Positions 13,591 through 26,500 of a DNA stretch of 64,000 nucleotides are shown here, piece after piece. The stretch covers positions 47,505,754-47,569,753 of the forward strand of contig OV884011.1 of assembly GCA_930367205.1 (NCBI GenBank). Reading direction: 5' to 3'. The notes beneath the pieces were generated by a model. The model had not been told where the DNA came from. It ran no database searches and worked only from the letters and a program-made list of their open reading frames with translations. Numbering within the stretch: position 1 is the stretch's first letter; every line of letters starts with the position of its first letter. The position numbers were made by a program, and so were the translations under genes. This DNA is from Acanthosoma haemorrhoidale. Taxonomy: Eukaryota > Arthropoda > Insecta > Hemiptera > Acanthosomatidae.

Positions 13591-14557
13591 ATAGTTTGAC
13601 GTATTAATTGTATTTCAGTTTTAGTTTAGAGGTAGCCTGGTATCTGAGACTATTTGTAATTAGTCCATGTACATTATATTGAATAAAGAGTTCGTTCGGT
13701 AAATTGAATCCAATTCATTCATACTTCGTTTCGCCACATATTCGCTCACTAGAACACTTCAATTATTTACAGTTCAGGTACAATGCGCACCCCTGGGCTG
13801 GACAATGACAGAAAAATTACTTGGGAGCATCACAAAATATACACGACTAACTCAATTGGACTGTAATACACGCTAATAATATAATAATAAACTACTAACC
13901 TTTTCAGCTCCTACGTTCCCCTCAAACACAACGACTGTTCAGACAACTTGCTAGAGGGTTAGTAAATTTGAGCAGCTTTCCATCAAACCCACGCACTACA
14001 GAGAAAATTAAAATAGCTCATTAGTATTTTCTCCTGTATAAGCAGGTAATATTCTGCTGTAGAAAACTTGAAATTGTGAGCTCATGGTCAGCTAACTGAA
14101 GAATGTGATTCATGTAACCAAAGACATGAGTGGATGTTTTTGTTGGAGATTGCTTAGGTCCATGTGAAAAAATATGTTATGATATTTATTTGAATCAGGT
14201 CTTAACATTGAAGATAAATTAGATGAGTGTATTTATGAGATTTGTAATAGGTATTCACATCAGTCTTAGCTGTGTGATAAACCAACGCTATTGAAATCGA
14301 CTAAAACAGTTTTATAGTATTTTTGGCTATCGAAACTGGAGATATCGAATAGTTTGAATTATTTTTGAAATAGTTCTCGTTAGTGTATTCTTTTCGACGC
14401 ATATAAAGCATAGCTAAAGACGTTGTAGAATATAAAACGAGATGTTACAGATAGTATAACCGACCGATGTTATATATGTTTATAAGTTCAGACTCTCCTT
14501 TGCTACGAGTAATGGAATAGCAATCTTCACAAAAACAAGGAAAAGTCCAAAACTCTA

Positions 14558-14713
14558 ATGGATGAAACCGACGGAACAGTAACTGTCAAAGGGAAATGCT
14601 CTGGACCAAAAGAAATGGAGAAAGAGGTAGAAAAAAGGATTATGTTACTTGGAGAAGAAAACCGCGATTTGGAGAAAATCCATTTAAATAAAATAAATAA
14701 TTTAAATGATTAA
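14558..14713 (+). CDS. Small charged open frame, unassigned
   Basis: ATG to TAA, 51 codons, starting MDETDGTVTVKGKCSGPKEM and continuing EKEVEKRIMLLGEENRDLEK, then Asn/Lys-rich. The composition (many Glu, Lys, Asp in heptad-like spacing) looks like a coiled coil and unlike the AT-driven noise around it. The upstream open stretch adds about 12 residues (SNLHKNKEKSKTL). It ends 27 bp before the fold-back element at 14740. I do not recognise it; it may be a piece of a transposase N-terminus or an isolated exon. No splice sites or promoter were evident. Confidence 0.25.
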   Translation: MDETDGTVTVKGKCSGPKEMEKEVEKRIMLLGEENRDLEKIHLNKINNLND

Positions 14714-14739
14714 TGCAGGATTGTGGAAGGATACAGTAA

Positions 14740-15024
14740 AATAATACATGTTTTTTGTCTTTCCACAACTGATATTTATTTTTTCAAAAAGTGCTTTCCA
14801 CCTTAGAGCTGTCGATCTCAGTTATCGAATTGATTATTTGGGATATTTCAAACAATTAAGTGGATGTGGCAGATATCGTTTAATCTTAAAAGTGATATTA
14901 ACTGTTTGAAATATCCCACATCATCAATTAGATAACTGAAAGCGACATCTTAGAGCAGTCGAAAGCACTTTTTGAAAAATAAAAATAAATAAAAATTGTG
15001 GAATGACAAAAAAGCAGTATTATT
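14740..15024. mobile_element. Fold-back (palindromic) MITE
   Basis: A near-complete inverted repeat: left arm 14740-14857, right arm 14898-15024, loop about 40 bp. Matching landmarks are TTTTTTGTCTTTCCACAACT against the complement of the right end, CAAAAAGTGCTTTC on both sides, CAGTTAT, and GGGATATTTCAAACA next to the loop. It encodes nothing. The outer ends share the TTCCACAA and AGTGCTTTC motifs with the larger fold-back element at 42270-43117, so they probably use the same transposase source. Confidence 0.85.
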
Positions 15025-17354
15025 TATAAATAATTAGCTTTAAAAATATTTGTACTACATTAAATGAAGTTCTTCTAATAACAGGTGAAAATCGATTGAA
15101 CTATGTCTACTAACTAAATAAAACTGAACCAGCGTTAATATTTGCAAGATACCAAATACGACAAAAATTATATGTTAAACACTTATTTAATAATTATGTA
15201 TGATTGAATCTTTGATTGGATTTTGAAAATTGTAAACGGGTTTATATTTTTCAGTAGATAGTTTAAATAACACCAATTCAAAGTTTTTATAAAGAGAAGA
15301 AATAACGATTTTTCTTTACACCAGAATCTACAGTACACGATCCCTGATTTCTTTTTTTTTTTTTATCATTTTTTGAACAAGACAGACTGTTCAATGCTAT
15401 AATATTCCTCAATTGTTTGTATCAAGTTAAAATTTACCTCGATAAAGGAATTTTGTATTGCTTTGACCGATGACCCGAAAAAGGAAGAAAGGTTCAAAGT
15501 ATAATAAAAAAAAAATGTTTTTTTTAAAGAACTTCCCTACAGATTTATTTTTTTATTTGAGGGTAGCTCATATTTAATGCACATTAATTAATCGCCTTAA
15601 TGAATCGAAAAAGTGAAATATATAAAATTATATTTAAAAGTGCTGCATGAAATAGCTTCGGAAGTGGTACTTCAATCAATCGAAAAAAATTGTATTGATT
15701 GAATATTTTTTACTACCTCTTTCGCAGAGCATCAGGTAGACTGCCAGAACAACGAATAAAAATTTCCTTAAAGTACCTGTAGTGAAGGAAAGTAAAACTT
15801 TTCCATTTGGGCCCACCAATACAAATAAAATATAGTGGCTATTTCATAGATTTGTTTTAATCGTCAGTTACAATTCTACTTCAATAAATCAGATATCTAA
15901 GAAAGTATTTGTAATAAAATATCTTATTATTATTATAGTGTTATTGTAATCTATTACCTAATAAATATAGAGGACATTATATATGAATTTTGGCTGCTGG
16001 TGTTCGTTACATCAGTTTTGTTTATTATTTATATTCTTCTCGTTGTAGATGAATAAATTAATGAAAATAACACTTCATTCTGGGACATCGTCCCCTAAGA
16101 ATAACAAAAAAAGAGTTTTTGGTATAGCTGAAAAAAAAAATACATATGTATATAAAATTGTCCTGATTTGATCGGTTATAAATAATAAAGGGGCAATGGA
16201 CAAAGAGCTTGCGAACAAAACAAAAAAATAAATGAGTAAAGGTGAACGAATTTCGCTAACAATTGCAACTAAGGAAATAACGGATTATTACAAGGGAGTT
16301 AAAGACTAGATTTAAATATAAGGAGAGTCGATGAACGAAGAATATTGATGGTTGTAAAACATTGATATTTCAATGAAAATAAACTAGATACTTGTCTGAT
16401 ATTTTTATAGCCATCTATACAAGTTAATAGAAAAAACAAATCAACGTTGTTTTTTTTACCACCCCAAGCTTCATGGTGGATGAAACGAAACAATTTTAAA
16501 CTGTAAAGCGTTGAGAAAAAAAAAATAAGGAACTAAATGGCTCCTTAAGCAATACAAATGGATTGGGTGGCCCATAATGGTCTCGTTAGTGGAACAGAGA
16601 TGGCCCCCGGGAGGGAATTGAGGCCGGTAATTAGGAATCTGCGTGAGCATTCTATCCCCTACACCTGGCCGATAAATCACCTACAATCTTCTAGTCGTCA
16701 TATTATCCAATAAATAAATACAAAACTAAGGTAACTATAGAACGCACATGAATGTATTTTCGTACGTTAAAGATACAGATCATACAGATCATAGTAGAAT
16801 ATAAAGGAAGAATCCAAACCTCGATAGTCTTACTTAATGAATGTACGTTTAATGCAAGAATGTAAATATTTGTTTTTACTAGGATAAGAAACATATTACG
16901 CTATATATACATACGTATATTTTTTATTTCTATTATGACATTTTTTTGCTAATAAAAAGTTTAGTAAATAAAAAATAATCGTATTAATTTTAAATGCTTA
17001 TATTTTCCCTTTCATTGGGATATACATTTATTGAATATTTTACTGCATGCTATGATATCCAAAGTGCAAGTTATAGTATACATCTAACAATAAGCATTTT
17101 AATGCAACCACCCTTGTTTAATAGTTGATAGTCCGGGAAGTGTGACTGATCTTGAGTCCAGTTTCCTTTCCTTGATTCGATTAGTGGTATATGGCGCCCC
17201 CTCTTTTATTCTGTCAATTTCTTGAAACAGTAATCAATAAAATACCACCGCGTTTCCCGTATTAAGAGTAGCATGTTTTAATAACTAGTCTGTCTATTTG
17301 TCAATTATTACTAAAATTCATCGACATTATATGTTTTTTTCTTTCTTTACAGAT
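15025..17354. other. AT-rich intron-like DNA
   Basis: Long A and T runs, no recognisable element or exon. Confidence 0.5.
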
Positions 17355-17455
17355 AGTTATATATAATTATAGATCCTCAGGCGAATCTATTTACAAATTA
17401 TTTTTGTATTTCCTGTAGCATCACTACATTATATACAGGTTTTGTTATTTTATTA
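17355..17455 (+). repeat. Dispersed repeat, intact copy
   Basis: A segment of about 100 bp containing ATTATAGATCCTCAGGCGAA, TCTATTTACAAATTATTTTT, GTATTTCCTGTAG and CACTACATTATATACAG. It is nearly identical to the split copy at 36204-37026. It lies just upstream of the A-tailed retroelement at 17482. Its nature is unknown; no open frame. Confidence 0.8.
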
Positions 17456-17481
17456 TGTTTATTTATCTTTTTTTTATTTTA

Positions 17482-17880
17482 TTTTTTTTTTTTACTTAGC
17501 TCTCAATTGGAAAGATAGGATGTAGGAAAAATAAAGGAAATTATTTGGGATGATGGGTGCCTTTCACTAAGGGGAGTCCCATTTGAAGGAAGTATGAGAA
17601 GGATATGGCGTGTGGGATGCCTAAAAGAGGTGGGTGGATTCGGGAAGGTAGTGAGAGTCTACCTATGGTGGAGCCTAGGGGTACTAGGCATTAGTTTGAA
17701 GTCGGCCAGGTCACACCTGGCCTCGGCCCCTGTAGGAGGCTGCACTGAGTCGGCCTATCGGCCGGGGAATCGTCCTACCCTGAGCAGGTAGAAGGATTAT
17801 TCTTGCTTCGGTTGAGTTGGCCGGGAGATCGACCTCTATCTGGGTGTTGGTCGTTCAGTCCCCGTCAGGGTCCCCCCCCC
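17482..17880 (-). mobile_element. A-tailed retroelement 3' end (SINE or LINE), minus strand, longest copy
   Basis: On the minus strand the copy ends GAGAGCTAAGT followed by an A-run (the T-run at 17482-17493). Internal landmarks are CTTTATTTTTCCTACATCCT, CCCCTTAGTGAAAGGCACC and GGTAGACTCTCACTACCTTC, all shared with 61814-62009. Its 5' part is GC-rich with a GGCCAGG/CCTGGCC hairpin and ends at a run of G (C-run near 17873). No RT domain is visible, so it may be the 3' UTR of an unseen LINE or an independent SINE. Confidence 0.75.
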
Positions 17881-18767
17881 TCGCAAGAAATAAATTATAT
17901 TTATACTTAATATCAAGACTTTAAAGTGATGAAACAATATCAAGAGGTACGGGAATATACGTAAGTTCCTAAATACTTGTTATATCTCTCTATTACATAG
18001 CATAGTTTTTCCTTGCAGTTTATTATACTGCCCTTGTTGAAAGCATAGAATTCGTAATTGATTTTGAATGTTTTTAGCAAATCCAACACTTAATCCATTA
18101 TAATTTATAACGGAAGAATACGGATTATTTTTCGTTTATCCGAAGAAGATATTTAAGATTAAAGTATCTGACGTTTAAACAAAATTTCAATAGATGTTTT
18201 TTATAATAATGGTTTTTTTTTATGCAACAAAAACAGCAGCTATTATCGGCATTGATGTTTTCTGTTATTATCCAATGGCTGTACTTTCGTGGAACAATAC
18301 GCGATCCATCGAAATGATACCGTTACCCTCACAGCAGGTTCCTTTGGACGAAGTGTCGCTATGAGAGGGACGTCCTTGTACGTTACTGTGTAATTAAGTG
18401 TTAAGTACTGTATATATAGGCCATTGCGTAGAGTTCTGTTTGAAATTTACGTCGGTGACTCAGTTATGTGGCGAAGTCTCTTAGATTGGGTAGACTCTAA
18501 ACTTTGAATATTTTATATGAAAGCCGAACCACTGATTTCTGTTCTGTGTGCCCGTATTGGTTTTATGGTTGTTGTGAATTAAAATTTGTCCAGCAATAGT
18601 GCTTAGGTGTCAATCAAACAACAGTTTTGAGATGTCAAAATTGACATTTTAGTTCTTATTTTTATGTGTCTTTGTTTCTTTGCGAGGCTTGTCGTCTGTC
18701 GAAATAGACCCTAAGGTAGAGGACAGGAATAAGTTGGTTGCCGTGGCGTAGTGGTAATTTACAAAGC

Positions 18768-19115
18768 TTATAGTCGGTAGTGATTCAGTTTATTTCTATC
18801 ATCCAGATCTTCGTATATATATTGTATCAAGACTATGTTATTCCTGAAACCGATGAAAATTAAATCCATAAATTGGGTGGATAAATATTCGGAAACACTG
18901 ACTTCCCTAAAAAGCTGTTTGCAGCGTACGTCAAGATGCCAGGAGGGAACCAAAAAATTCCTACAAGCAAAGCCTATATGCACAGCTGCGATCACTAATC
19001 TTCTCAAAGGCAGAACGCAATTGCGGGAACTGTTTGCGAAGGATATGAAATCAGATGTTTTCATTTTTTCCTTTTGAAGATAAAAAAAAGTATTAAGCTT
19101 ATAATAAATAATCAA
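18768..19115. other. Overlapping antisense open frames, unassigned
   Basis: A minus-strand frame of 115 codons (18768-19115) overlaps a plus-strand frame of 80 codons (18835-19077; it contains WVDKYSETLTSLKSCLQRTS and TAAITNLLKGRTQLRELF). The plus frame has the more protein-like composition. No homologue recognised. Probably an eroded element; just upstream at 18745 there is a TGGCGTAGTGG motif resembling a Pol III A box, without a matching B box. Confidence 0.2.
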
Positions 19116-19249
19116 ACTAGGACTATGATTATAAGATGATCATCATCATATTTATTAATTTGCTCCAACTTTCAAACTGGTATCAGTCCATCCTCAGGAA
19201 ACATATACTGAGATATTCAAATAAAAAACCGTAAATAAATTTTTTTATT

Positions 19250-19483
19250 TTTTATTAAGATAAAATTACAATCTGCCTTTTATTAGGCAATGAGTAATTG
19301 AGATATAAAAGTTATCATTCATACCATATTTACAATTCATCATTCACTCGCTCATTCATACAATATATACAAACAGCCCAGAGGCCCCCCAAGTCCACAA
19401 GGTTGTCACCTCCCTCGCATGCGGAGTCTTGGAGAGTCCCCCACGCTCCTCCGTCAGCCGCGTCACCGGGTACTAGCCCGTTA
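19250..19483 (-). mobile_element. Jockey-like LINE 3' end, second subfamily, minus strand
   Basis: In the minus direction it reads GTGACGCGGCTGACGGAGGA, a region of tandem GGGAGG-like motifs, CTGTTTGTATATATTGTATG, AATATGGTATGAATGA and CTCATTGCCTAATAAAAGGC, then an AT-rich tail. It is collinear with 35239-35467. The apparent 62-codon open frame on the plus strand is a by-product. I could not settle on a target duplication. Confidence 0.72.
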
Positions 19484-19579
19484 TAATGTTATAATTACGC
19501 TATTATGTTATCGATTATGTATTTTAACCAAGTAAACATCATATTCCTCTAAAATTTACAATACCTGTAAACACACTTA

Positions 19580-19645
19580 CAGACAAACGATCAAACTGAA
19601 CGAAAGTAGAGACTTTCCCTTTGGGCTTTGCAAAAATAATGAATT
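19580..19645 (+). repeat. Short dispersed repeat with GAAAGTAGAG core (copy)
   Basis: Contains ACAAACGATC, ACTGAACGAAAGTAGAGACT, TTCCCTTTGGGCTTTGCAAA. Related copies: 39327-39390 (+), 20071-20120 (+), 62258-62290 (+), 21680-21730 (-), 9430-9470 (-) and, weakly, 51100-51130 (-). Non-coding. Confidence 0.6.
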
Positions 19646-20070
19646 AAGTATGAAGTGTAGTCAAGTGAGAGAAGACATTCTGAAAGTTTTTAAGTTCAAG
19701 CAGTTCCTTCTAAATATTCAAGTGACTGGCTTCAAGTACTCTCCATCGACTCAACTTTGATCCGCTTAGCAGATTCGCATATCAGGTTACAAGTTCCAAC
19801 CCAGTTACTTTCAAAGTGAAAGACTAGCCAAGAATCAGTGGGTCCTAAAACGACATAGAAAGTAGAAGAAATCTCCAAAACTACGAATTCTGGAAAGCTA
19901 TCCTGCTAAGCGATCTCTAAGCAGACAAATCGATTCATAGATTGGGAATGAATGAATGACGGCAGATAAAATTATGGGGATGATCGTCCTCTCAATGCCT
20001 AGCCTGTCGATAGTGTCCTCTGCCTGTATTTGTGTTCTACGTTTAATATCTACGCTAAAGACAGGGAGAC

Positions 20071-20120
20071 GTACAAACAAACGACTATCACTTACCTGAA
20101 TGAAAGTAGATCCTCGGACT
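20071..20120 (+). repeat. Short dispersed repeat with GAAAGTAGAG core (partial copy)
   Basis: GTACAAACAAACGACTATCA then CTTACCTGAATGAAAGTAGA, matching the left part of the family; the right half of the core is not recognisable. Confidence 0.45.
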
Positions 20121-20472
20121 CACTAATAACATAAGCAACACATAGACACATATTCAAACATAAAAATAAATAAAATATAGAAATAAATTAATTTTTAAAG
20201 AATCAATAAACTACTGTAGGCCAATTAGATAAGGTCTATCCTAATTTTCGGAGCATTAAGGGAAAATAAATCACAACCCACAGTTTCATATTCATACTTT
20301 AAGCTATCGTTACGAACCATTAAACCCATAACGTAACACCTCTTGAAGGAGTAAGGCCGTATATATATTATTGCTGTTATGTTCAGATTCGTTACTTCTG
20401 TATTAGAGTTGCTACTCATTCATTCGAGGCAAATTAAACGTTTGGTGGACCCATCCCCTAAAGAAAGAGTCC

Positions 20473-20544
20473 TCGAGCAACCAGGATTCGAATCCAAATT
20501 AATTCTCCACATTTAAAATCATACTAACCACTAGGCTCCGGGGG
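20473..20544 (-). repeat. tRNA-like SINE head or tRNA pseudogene
   Basis: On the minus strand an A-box-like AGCCTAGTGGTTAG lies 28 bases upstream of GGATTCGAATCC, a B-box-like palindrome. The order and spacing are those of an internal Pol III promoter. The T stem and acceptor stem do not pair properly, so it is not a functional tRNA. tRNA-derived SINEs commonly look like this. Confidence 0.5.
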
Positions 20545-23500
20545 ATATGTTATATAATATCGTTGAAAAATGTTCTGAATAAACTGCACTGTAGAGTTAG
20601 AGGGCTTGCATATGAAGCAGTAGGTAGCGTGGATAAAATGTGCTAGGCATGAAAAAAGCTTTCTAAAAAAGTGAATATGGAACGGGAAGGAAAAAAATGA
20701 CTTTTTCCATCGCCTTTTATTTAAAAAGCCACATTCGAACACCACCATCAAAAGCCTCAATTTGCTGAGGTCTCCATTTAAATGCATTCATCCAATAAAT
20801 ATCTAATATTGGTGATATTGTAGACATTGGTCTTATTAACCTTCAAGTAGGAGCGTGATGCTGAATTTTAACTGCTCATAATTAACTATTAATTAAATGA
20901 ACTGAGGATTACAAACCACGCCATTTTTTTTATACTATTACATTTTGTGATTTTAATTTCACTAACCATAAATTTGAATAAAAAAAAATATCTGTTAAGT
21001 TTTACCAAAAGCACTTCAATAATAATAAAAACCATCTTAATCACTGAATGAAAACTTGACATTTTAGCTATTAAATTTATTTTCAATAAGTAAGCGTTAC
21101 CTTCTCTGAGTACTATGGGTATTTTAGGGTCTGTGTGAAACTCCTGTTAAAGGGTATCATATATAACGTCACTATTAATTGTATGTAATACATCAGTTGA
21201 GTTACAACTTTAAAAAGTAGTGACAAATGATTTTGTAGCTGTATCAAAACCCCTTAATTGTTCTTTGCAATTAAGATTTTTTTTTTCGATATGAAACGTC
21301 CAATTATGAGCATAGTGCACTCAATACACTCGTTAGACATTAAGTGGAAGGATCCATCTGTGGAATGACTGCTGATTGGAACGATAATCAGACGAGTTAC
21401 CTCCTGCTCTGCCAATATTGGAACATGGGAACGAGTCATCGCGACTGGAAGCAGGACATGTTGTCCCATTCGAGTTTACACACTTTGATTGCGAGCCGCC
21501 TTCGATTCAGTCGACCCGATTCGCTTATCTCCGACTTCTCTTATCTTATCATCTCTGTAGATAGAACTGGGGCTGGGGTTGGGAAGGTAGGGGATCGAAA
21601 GATTTTCTTACTGCACAGAGAATTATGTTTAAAAATTTAAAACACAAAACAGTAAAATAACAATAATTAATTCCTAGTCTGGAGGGAGAGGCTCTACTTT
21701 CATTCAAGTAGACGGCGATCGTCTTTGGCCTGCTGATCTGCGAGAGTTTTGATAGTGACCAATCGATCAGTACATTTCAAAACACTTAGATCTTTGATGA
21801 TTAGTTTTTGGCCAAAATTCGATGGAAGAATTTGCAATAAAAAACATCAGTTCTGTTTAGCTAATTTTTAATGATTCTCAAGTAACAGCTGAGAAGCTAC
21901 TTTAGGTTTAATGTTCTGCTTCTTTTCAAGGTTAACATTATAAAGGGGGTGATGGAGAAATAATTCCAAAGATATTACTAAAAATAATTCTTAGAAATAG
22001 CGTTTATAACTATATATTTTTCGGGACCAAGATAATGTAAAAAATATCTCGTCCTTGTTTCTTTCTAAATTATGTGTTACTTTATATGATTTTTTTATTC
22101 ATACATACAGTAGAGAATTGATTATTCGAACTGTGTGACCCAAGAAAGGTTTGAAAATGCAATATGTTGGATAATCCATCTTAATGGAGATATGTATGGA
22201 ACTTAAAGAAAATAGTTAGTAATTAATAGAATACAAATACTCTATTCCATTAGGAAATTTATTCTTTAAAATACAATGCAAAGTATATCACTGGGTAAAC
22301 ATCGGTAATGAGGGGTTGCAATATTAAACATTTCAACAAAGAAAACTTTCAACCAAATTCACTACTTTTTTGTATGGTGTGAAAAGTTAAATTAAAATTA
22401 ATAAATATTGGTTATTTAATTTGCAATAAAAAAAATGTAGAACAAACCAATAACCAAAGTTGTTGTATGTTATTCAAAAATTTATCTAGTTTCACTGGTA
22501 ATTCGGAAAATGAGTTTTCCGATACCGTTTAGAGTATAACACACATTTTAGTTTATCAATCTAGCACAAATATTAAACAAAAATGAAATCATCGCATTGT
22601 GTAGAAATATCAATGGTTCTATAACTTTAGTTTTTTATGTATTTTTTTTATGATGACAGTAAATAAGTAATGGGAATATTACCACAAACTATAAGCAAAG
22701 ATAAAAAACTAATAATAGAATAACAATAAATCTCATTTTATACTCTGGAAGCAATAAAATCCTAGCAGATTAATCGAATCACCCACCTAACTAAAATATG
22801 TTGAATGGGATTTATAGTTTTGAACCCGCTTTAAGATTAACAAAGCCCATCAACTCCCCCGATAAGGAGTTGGCGTAATGATATGTCAAACAGGCGATTA
22901 GTTAGTAACAGGGTTCGGTCGCCGGCCGTTAGCGGTTTCTGAACCAGATTGCCAATGACGAGCTGCTAACTAGGCAGCACGTCCAGTTGCTCAATGAGCT
23001 ATTGAAGCGCCCTCGCACCATAACTTTGGACGATTCAAGGTATTCGACACAAACTGGAATACATGAATTTTACGAGAGAACTTCCAGAGAGTGATAAACA
23101 CTTAATTTACAGAGTCTGGAGAGGCTGTACAGTTTCAAACGAAAATAAATAATTTTAAATGGAAAAATATTGTGAATAAAAAAAAATTCTAACACATATT
23201 AACTGCTGAATAAACGAATTTAGATGTTTGCTACAAGAAAAAAAAAAGTTCGGTCAATGCTGATTGAAAATACAGTGCGCATATATATACTTTATATTTA
23301 CAAAAACAACTTTGGTTTGGGAACTAGTCTCTTATGAATGATATTAAAGAAAAATTAATTGTGACTAACAGAAAAGAAATATCACATGGCAAATAAAAAA
23401 GAGTAACAGTAAGTGAAAACTGAAATATTCAACTAAGTAAATAAATTTATTAGATGACAGGTCATAAAAATATATGACAATGGAAAAAGTCAGTAAAATA

Positions 23501-26500
23501 TGGCATAAAAAAAAAACGTTTAAATCATCATGCTCGAGGTAAAATACCAGACAAATCAACAAAAATAAGGAATGAGTCAGCAAAGCATGAGGATATGTAC
23601 ATAAAACAAAAAGAAACATAATAACAAACTATAAATGTTGTTAATTAACTTGTTTTCGTCTGAGTTTCGAGTACCGAAACCATAGACCGATGTTTTTACA
23701 ACTCCATTTAGTACATAACGTAGAAATTATAACGGTAATTGTAAAGTAATTGAGTTCTCCCCAACTTTAACTTCGTCATCTTGTCTAGAGTGGTTCGTTT
23801 TAAATTTGACTTATATTTTTGTTCCAATTTTATTATAATGGGTAACGGCTTGAGTATCTGGAACTCCGTAGACATCATTCCGGCATGAAAATTATTTTCC
23901 TTCAAATATTTCTATAACCGTCATCTTTATATTACAGGTTATGTGAACACATACCGAACACATTGGGCTTCATGCTTCAGTACTTGATGAAGGGTCGATC
24001 ACATAAGGAGTAAACAATCCCCAAATGAGCGGTAAGCCAAATAAATATTTACTGTCTTATTGCGGATTTTTACCAACCAACTTCCCATCAATTTTAAATT
24101 CCATAGCGTTTGAGAGTTTATCAATTGCTACCCCATTAGATCAAAGAATTTTTTTCAAAGCGACTAAAATTGGATTTGCGAAATTTAATTACTTCCTTTC
24201 CACCACATAAATCTTTTGGAGATCCCAAACTGAAGCAGGCAGGATTTTCAGATAACTCTCAGGCTCTAAATAATGTCATTAAAGTTGTTTAAAAATTGTT
24301 GTCTTCGTAACTTAAGTATTTATCACCCATTAGTTATTTTAATTAAAGTATTAGTACTATTACTACTCTTTAAATCGATTTTTTAAACTTGATTGGTCAA
24401 TTTTAGTTTTGTTTTATCTGTTTCTTTTTTTGTTTAATTTTTATTCAGCGGGAATTTTCTGTCTGTTATCTACCTCTTGGATAGGAAGCTTACAATTATT
24501 CCAATTCAATTTTTCATAACAACCCTGATTCTAAGGACAGATGATGTGAGATATCTAAACGCTAATAGGCCTAAACCATCGATAAAAAGTTAAAAAAACA
24601 CAGGTATTTTCGATAGTTTTTCCTCCAAAACGGTCACCTCAATAGAATACTTCCATTTAAACGGCGGTCGGATCTTCATAGTCATGGCGGACTTTGATGT
24701 CACGGTCCAAGTGGTTTCCCGGTGACGCCGACCTCTCCTTTCCCCCTAGGGTCGGATTGAATCAGAAGCAATTAAGGGTCTGTACGAGGGCATATATACC
24801 ACACCCTACCGTCACCTGGCCCAATCAAAGGGACCCAGGCTATCCCTATCACAGGGGAATGTGATAATAAAGGAATTTGCCCCCAAGTGCAACAATAAAG
24901 CACATTCTGGCTCTTGAATCCAGAGCCATAACGAAGTGAAATCACAATTTTTTCTAATGACGTATTGCTCTTCTTCATTCATTACTACTAAAAATAAATA
25001 CAAAAAACGATCATAAAAACTGAACAATTATTGACCAGAAATTTTGTACCTACATTTACACTTAATGAAGACCTGTGACACTGACAAGCGTGGTTGGCGT
25101 TAGGCTATTAACTCTCAGGCTTAATTTCAGCATTATAATCTAGATTTGCTGCTTTATTATTCAACCAGCTACTCATTCTTACTCTCTTACTTGAAGAGAA
25201 AGCTTAAGAGAGCTGGGAGTGAACCCGGGGAGTTCTTGGTTGTAATTAATTATGAATGCCCACGGAAAAGGTCAATGAAATAGAATCAGAATATTTAAAA
25301 TCTGTCTAGTAATACTAATTCTTCAATCAACAGAGCAATAAATCAAAACGAAAATTTATTGCTAAAACTTACTAATTGCTGATTTAGTTCCATCAAATTT
25401 TAAGATTTCTCAATCTTCAACGCAAAAGGTATTCACGGTTTAAGGTTGAGATTTGTCCCCCTTGTCAAGCACTCGTTGAAGAAGGACACAAGTGAAATGT
25501 ATTCCTATGAACACCGTTTTAGCAAATTTGAATAAATTTCGAAAACTATTTATTATTGATTTGATCCAATGGGGTAAACATGTTGAGACGACTCCTTGTC
25601 TTCTTTTATTTACTTTCTTAAGCAGTTCTAAAGCACTTCATCTTATGAGACACTGAAGTTTTGAAAACAACAAAACAAACCTTTACCTATCTCGTGTGCA
25701 GAACAAGTGTGATCGGCTTTATTTACCCGTCCCGGGAGCTTATGAATAAGCAAGTTAGTGAGGGATAAGTTATCTCGCAAATAACCGTAAAAGCTGACTA
25801 CCCCTCTCCCCCACAAGTGATACTAAATTGCTCGGCCAAGTTCAGCGCCGTTAAACGTAAAGTTCACCCAGTCAAGTTTGAAGCAGCGGGCATTCAAAAC
25901 TTACTCAACTTCACCTTAACACTTGGTAAATATCCTGCTTTCAAGCTCGGGACATAGGGTGAATTATCGCCTCATTATTATACTGGTACATTAGCATAAA
26001 TCGATTCAAGACTGTCAATATTTTATTTTTTATAAAATAATGCAAAGAAGCTAGAATTCATGTAACTGACTGTACCGATTAATTGGCGAACAGAGGAGAT
26101 TGCTTGAGAAATTAAAATCCTTGACCGAAAGAAATAAACCAAAATAATAATCTTTTTTAGATAAAAATACGAAGAAAACACACTGAGATCCCACTTCGAA
26201 TCATATATAAAAAAACTATAAGACAAAGATTTTAGAGCGTAAAAGCTGATAATTTTGAGGCATGCATATAAACTGTAAACAACTGACAGTATCCTATCTG
26301 CCGTTCGATATGTCTTATTCTCTCAGCAATTGATTTCAAACCAATGTACGCTCTTATTCATTTGACATCGACAATCGGTCTGGCATACAGGGAGGGGTTT
26401 GGATTCAAGGAGTCTAACAAATACAAAGCTATAACAAACATTTTTATGCATAGAACGAGTTTATTCCAAAATGTAATATACTGCAGGTAGAGAATTTGAA

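Noticed and set aside
18735..18790. A-box-like TGGCGTAGTGG
   Set aside because: No B box downstream.
19298..19486. 62-codon frame on the plus strand
   Set aside because: Lies antisense inside a LINE 3' end.
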